Of a stretch of DNA of 13,162 nt, positions 11,907 through 13,162 are shown piece by piece. Both the position numbers and the translations under genes were made by a program. Origin of the DNA: an uncultured bacterium (GTDB lineage: Bacteria > Bacillota > Clostridia > Lachnospirales > Anaerotignaceae); the NCBI GenBank assembly GCA_905214825.1, contig CAJMNV010000050.1, positions 1 to 13,162 of the forward strand, written 5' to 3'. Position 1 is the stretch's first letter. Every line of letters starts with the position of its first letter. The notes below the pieces were generated by a model. The model had not been told where the DNA came from. It ran no database searches and saw only the letters and a program-made list of their open reading frames with translations.

Positions 11907-13134
11907 TGTGCAAATTCCTGCTTCCAAATCAGATGTGCATCGTTTGCTCATTGCAGCATCACTGGCAGATGCACCAACAGAAATTTTGTTTCAAGGATAT
12001 TCGGAAGATATTGATGCTACCATAAGATGTATACAGGAATTGGGAGCAAAAGTCAACCGTATAGAACATGGTGTACAAGTGATACCGATTGTAAAAAATA
12101 AAGAAATGGCATTATTGGATTGTGGCGAAAGTGGTTCCACATTACGGTTTTTGTTACCGATTGTGGCAGCACTTGAAAAAAATACATGGATAGAAGGCAA
12201 AGGCAGATTGCCAGAACGCCCCATTTCTGTCATTACACAAACATTGCGAGAACATGGTTGTACGGTTAGTGACGACTGTTTGCCTTTGGAGTTATCTGGT
12301 AAATTGTTGGGAGGGAAATTCGTATTACCTGCAAATATCAGCTCACAATTTTTGACAGGATTTTTGTTTGCATTGCCTTTGTTGGAACAAGACAGCGAAA
12401 TGGTTCTGACAACAGAAATAGAGTCAAAAGGATATTTGGATATGACACTTGATACATTGCAAAAATTTGGTATCAAAATACAACAAACAGAAAACGGATT
12501 TTTTGTATCTGGAAAACAACAATATCATACACCCAAACAAATACAAGCAGAGGGCGATTGGTCAAATGCATCATTTTGGCTGGCGGCAGGTGCTATGACA
12601 AATGCCATAACCTGCCACGGCTTGCAACAATATAGCAAACAAGGGGATAAAGCCATTGCAGATATTTTGCAACAATTTGGTGCAGAAATACATATCACAG
12701 AAAATGCAGTCACAGTAAAAGCAAAGCTATTGAAATGTTGTCGTATTGATGCAGCACAAATTCCGGATATGGTGCCCATATTGTGTATGGTGGCGGCAGT
12801 TGCAGAAGGCAAAACAGAAATTTATCATGCTGGGCGTTTGCGTATCAAAGAAAGCGATAGATTGGCAGCAATGGCAGATGTGTTGCAAAAATTTGGTGTG
12901 ACTGTGGAAGAATATCCAGATGGCATTTGTATTTATGGCGGCAATAGAAAACAAACAGAAACAGAAATCAATATCAATGGACATCATGACCATCGTATTG
13001 TTATGGCAGCAACCGTTGGTGCAATGGCAATGCAACAAAATATTGTCATAGAAGGGGCAGAAGCAGTGGCAAAATCTTATCCAAACTTTTTTGCCGAATT
13101 TGTAAAACTGGGAGGTGATGCAGATGTCCTCTAA
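11869..13134 (+). CDS. aroA: 3-phosphoshikimate 1-carboxyvinyltransferase (EPSP synthase)
   Basis: AroA joins phosphoenolpyruvate to shikimate 3-phosphate to make EPSP. The 421-residue protein shows PASKSDVHR (18-25, with Lys20 and Arg25), the glycine loop CGESGSTLR (85-93), RLPERPI (113-119), IKESDR (326-331) and the HHDHR segment (372-376). Together these line the active site between the two inverse alpha/beta domains. The loop reads GESGST rather than the GNAGTA of enterobacterial class I enzymes, so inhibitor sensitivity cannot be read from this alone. The frame is open upstream to 11734, but there it overlaps aroB; the ATG at 11869 is chosen because AGGGGG at 11857-11862 is six to seven bases ahead. 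An adjacent ATG at 11866 is the alternative. Confidence 0.95.
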   Translation: MNIKIGKKQLQGDVQIPASKSDVHRLLIAASLADAPTEILFQGYSEDIDATIRCIQELGAKVNRIEHGVQVIPIVKNKEMALLDCGESGSTLRFLLPIVAALEKNTWIEGKGRLPERPISVITQTLREHGCTVSDDCLPLELSGKLLGGKFVLPANISSQFLTGFLFALPLLEQDSEMVLTTEIESKGYLDMTLDTLQKFGIKIQQTENGFFVSGKQQYHTPKQIQAEGDWSNASFWLAAGAMTNAITCHGLQQYSKQGDKAIADILQQFGAEIHITENAVTVKAKLLKCCRIDAAQIPDMVPILCMVAAVAEGKTEIYHAGRLRIKESDRLAAMADVLQKFGVTVEEYPDGICIYGGNRKQTETEININGHHDHRIVMAATVGAMAMQQNIVIEGAEAVAKSYPNFFAEFVKLGGDADVL

Positions 13135-13162
13135 TTTTGGAGAACGTGTAAAAATTTCCGTG
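13124..13162 (+). CDS. aroC: chorismate synthase, N-terminal 13 codons
   Basis: Only MSSNFGERVKISV is inside the window. This matches the conserved start of chorismate synthase (SSNFG followed by a basic and hydrophobic stretch), which converts EPSP to chorismate using reduced flavin. GGAGG at 13111-13115 lies eight bases upstream. The gene overlaps the end of aroA by 11 bases. Position directly after aroA in a shikimate operon supports the call despite the short sequence. Confidence 0.85.
   Translation, partial: MSSNFGERVKISV

Overview
The window looks like chromosomal DNA of an AT-rich, spore-forming Gram-positive bacterium, most likely a clostridium. The evidence is the sporulation sigma factor gene sigH, the yjdF gene with its riboswitch, a T-box leader, strong AAAGGAGG-type ribosome binding sites, and the block cysE-cysS-mrnC-rlmB-yacP-sigH, which has the same order in Bacillus. 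Leucine is written mostly as TTG and alanine mostly as GCA throughout. I saw no mobile element, CRISPR array or broken gene.

Layout. Bases 1-147 hold the end of a tRNA-Val gene and a tRNA-Met gene, closed by a terminator. A small cysteine-rich protein of unknown function follows (216-515). It converges on a leftward family-3 aldehyde dehydrogenase gene (550-1923). The dehydrogenase diverges from a rightward unit that opens with a near-consensus promoter and a yjdF-type riboswitch, then yjdF and ispF. From about 3058 a cysteine T-box leader controls cysE, and probably cysS by readthrough. An extended -10 promoter may give cysS, mrnC and later genes their own start. rlmB, yacP and sigH continue the unit. 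A tRNA-Thr gene with its own terminator closes this half.

The second half is an aromatic amino acid operon: aroF (DAHP synthase), tyrA, aroB, aroA and the first 13 codons of aroC. The genes are tightly packed or overlapping.

The most interesting region is the 8410-8893 gap before aroF. It contains a promoter, a ribosome binding site, and a 26-codon leader ORF carrying Tyr-Phe-Tyr-Phe-Tyr and one more Phe. It also contains a 12-bp terminator hairpin and a competing 14-bp pairing whose 5' strand covers the leader stop codon. This is the full layout of a ribosome-mediated Tyr/Phe attenuator. It fits an operon that supplies the shikimate pathway and tyrosine, and whose TyrA lacks the usual C-terminal ACT regulatory domain. 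Within 6 kb the window therefore shows three RNA switches of different kinds: a ligand riboswitch, a tRNA-sensing T-box and a translating-ribosome attenuator.
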